Assembly: GCF_945957525.1 (NCBI RefSeq)
Contig: NZ_CAMFLA010000006.1
Coordinates: forward strand, 162,482-226,481
DNA: 64,000 nucleotides
Source of the DNA: an uncultured Aquitalea sp.
Lineage (GTDB): Bacteria > Pseudomonadota > Gammaproteobacteria > Burkholderiales > Chromobacteriaceae
Direction: 5' to 3'
Within the stretch, counting starts at the first letter, position 1; every line of letters begins with the position of its first letter. Positions 62,777-64,000 of this stretch are shown piece by piece. The notes beneath the pieces were generated by a model. That model made no database searches, was not told where the DNA came from, and worked only from the letters and a program-made list of their open reading frames with translations. A program made the translations under genes and the position numbers.

Positions 62777-63766
62777 TCAGGCATCCGGCAGCTCATAAGG
62801 TAATTTCCGGCACACCAACTTAACTCCCCCAATGGAATTAAGCATCACCCCCTCCTCCCAACATGCCGACTGCACTACGGCCAAACCCTCAAATGTGCCC
62901 TCTACGGTCTGACAAATAGCGGCAACCATGCCAATGGATTGATCGGGAACATGCGGGCTATATAGCTTATCGCCTACAGCGGCTGGGGCAGCCAATTCGA
63001 TTCGATACAGACGGCGTTTAAGTTTTCCGAGGTATTGCGTTCTCGCCACAATTTCCTGCCCTGGATAGCACCCCTTCTGGAAACTTACCGCGCCTATCAA
63101 TTCCATATTCGCCATCTGTGGAACAAATTGTTCCTGCGTAGCTTGGCGTACCCAGGCAATTCCTGCGTCAATGTCGCGGATTTGCCATGCTTGCGCGGAT
63201 ACCGCCTCGGCATTCAATTGTCCCAGAGTATTTTCCAAGCATTCATCATCAGCAAGTACCAATACCGCCCCACCACCAGGCAAACTCACAGCCTGAATGC
63301 TTTCCTGCTGTGACACAAACAGCGATTCTGACGAAATTGACAAATCCGCCGCAGCCCCAAGACTTACGCCCAACAAGGCAACACTCTCACTCGGCACTAA
63401 TTCGATTCGTACTTTGGAGCGCATGACAAACATCGTCAGCCGTTTTGCCACAGCCTCAGCCACATCTGCCGCCAGCAGCACATGAAACGCACCTTGTGAT
63501 TTCCACATCAAGAAAGAGGCCAGCATGCGTCCTTTTGCGGAAGAATATGTACTATAGCTGGCGCGAGTTTCGGAAAGGTCTCTCACATCGGAGGAGAGTT
63601 GTCCCTGCAAAAAGGCCTCCGCATCAGCGCCCTCAACTCTCATCAGACGCAAATCATCCAGCCAGGCAACCGCGCTGCCGGTTCTTACCAAGGCCACCTG
63701 TTCGGCCATGGGGCGCAATGCCTCGCCGCCATACTTTCGCTTCCAAGCCTGCCACTGTCCGCTCAT
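62777..63766 (-). CDS. ygfZ: tRNA-modifying / Fe-S assembly protein YgfZ
   Basis: YgfZ is a folate-binding GcvT-like protein needed for some Fe-S enzymes such as MiaB. The 329-residue product has the signature KGCYPGQEIVART with its essential Cys, and the N-terminal FLQGQLSSDVRDL. Start at 63766 has GGATGAGG upstream; an ATG five codons earlier is less well placed. GC content is visibly lower here (near 50 percent) than in the rest of the window. Confidence 0.93.
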   Translation of the reverse strand: MSGQWQAWKRKYGGEALRPMAEQVALVRTGSAVAWLDDLRLMRVEGADAEAFLQGQLSSDVRDLSETRASYSTYSSAKGRMLASFLMWKSQGAFHVLLAADVAEAVAKRLTMFVMRSKVRIELVPSESVALLGVSLGAAADLSISSESLFVSQQESIQAVSLPGGGAVLVLADDECLENTLGQLNAEAVSAQAWQIRDIDAGIAWVRQATQEQFVPQMANMELIGAVSFQKGCYPGQEIVARTQYLGKLKRRLYRIELAAPAAVGDKLYSPHVPDQSIGMVAAICQTVEGTFEGLAVVQSACWEEGVMLNSIGGVKLVCRKLPYELPDA

Positions 63767-63900
63767 TGCCTCATCCTGCATTCAGAGTAAATCAGTCAGG
63801 TATTTTACGTTTTTACGCCTGCCCTTGCCAGCCGGACCCCCCACCTCGCCAAGCCAGGCTGCAAGCGATGCCGTGACTGAAAGCATTTAGGCGAGGCCCG

Positions 63901-63929
63901 TTGACAGGGAGAATCGGCGTCGGTATAGT
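63901..63929 (+). promoter_or_regulatory. Sigma-70 promoter of tRNA-Asn
   Basis: TTGACA (63901-63906), a 17-base spacer and TATAGT (63924-63929) stand 17 bases before the tRNA 5' end. Confidence 0.8.
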
Positions 63930-63946
63930 TCGCCTCTCTTGATTGT

Positions 63947-64000
63947 TCCCTGATAGCTCAGTTGGTAGAGCGACGGACTGTTAATCCGCAGGTCGCAGGT
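63947..64000 (+). tRNA. tRNA-Asn (GTT), 3' end cut by the window
   Basis: The sequence TCCCTGATAGCTCAGTTGGT starts a standard tRNA: acceptor strand TCCCTGA, D-arm with GGTAGAG, and an anticodon arm GGACTGTTAATCC with GTT anticodon (Asn). It continues to the window end within the variable/T-arm (GGTCGCAGGT), so about 22 bases are missing. Confidence 0.93.

Overview
The window reads as a chromosome segment of a GC-rich betaproteobacterium, most likely Neisseriales / Chromobacteriaceae. This rests on protein style and gene content (lolA-rarA-serS, a PhaR/phasin pair, a short H-NS with a TWTGRGRKP DNA-binding motif) and not on a database match. No rRNA, phage, insertion sequence or CRISPR array was seen. 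One tRNA (Asn, cut by the window edge) lies at the right end.

Layout. 1-5.0 kb: housekeeping genes (end of an unknown gene, lolA, a secreted esterase-like hydrolase, rarA, serS). 5.5-11.2 kb: a tight six-gene operon resembling E. coli ynbABCD (CDP-alcohol phosphatidyltransferase, CdsA-like enzyme, PlsC-like acyltransferase, hydrolase-methyltransferase fusion, PAP2-dual-specificity phosphatase fusion, small membrane protein), probably an accessory phospholipid or lipid-headgroup pathway. 11.4-14.3 kb: a GNAT enzyme and a CBS-PAS-GGDEF-EAL protein on the minus strand.

14.6-38.1 kb is the centre of interest: a complete hydrogen-oxidation island. hupSLC encodes a membrane-bound [NiFe] hydrogenase whose small subunit has the extra cysteines of oxygen-tolerant enzymes. 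hupDFGHIJK and hypABFCDE build the metal centre. hupU/hupV (H2-sensing hydrogenase), a HoxA/HupR-type sigma-54 activator and a HupT/HoxJ-type histidine kinase form the regulatory circuit, and a HoxN-type permease imports nickel. Three sigma-54-type promoters can be read, before hupS, hupD and hoxN. At hupD and hoxN the promoter is overlapped at +1 by the same perfect palindrome, TGTAACG-N5-CGTTACA, suggesting an extra repressor, possibly metal-responsive, acting on these two units. An orphan HigA-like regulator sits between hupC and hupD. A thiolase and a periplasmic binding protein lie between hupUV and hupT.

38.3-50.7 kb: rimO, an unknown membrane protein, a LysR gene with three small enzymes (AhpD-like, NTF2-like, FMN-binding), and a ydcSTUV-patD-like operon for polyamine uptake and gamma-aminobutyraldehyde oxidation with a LysR gene upstream. 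51.0-56.6 kb: a membrane desaturase, an osmoprotectant-type (YehZYXW) ABC transporter and a PhnD-like protein; the transporter ATPase has an in-frame amber codon. 56.9-64 kb: a membrane-anchored hydrolase, the PHA granule genes phaR and phaP, an M14 carboxypeptidase, a possible PilZ-type protein, H-NS, ygfZ and tRNA-Asn.

Two families of short noncoding repeats recur between genes: a ~58-bp element (three copies) and the word MAGGTTKGCCGAAG (six noncoding copies).
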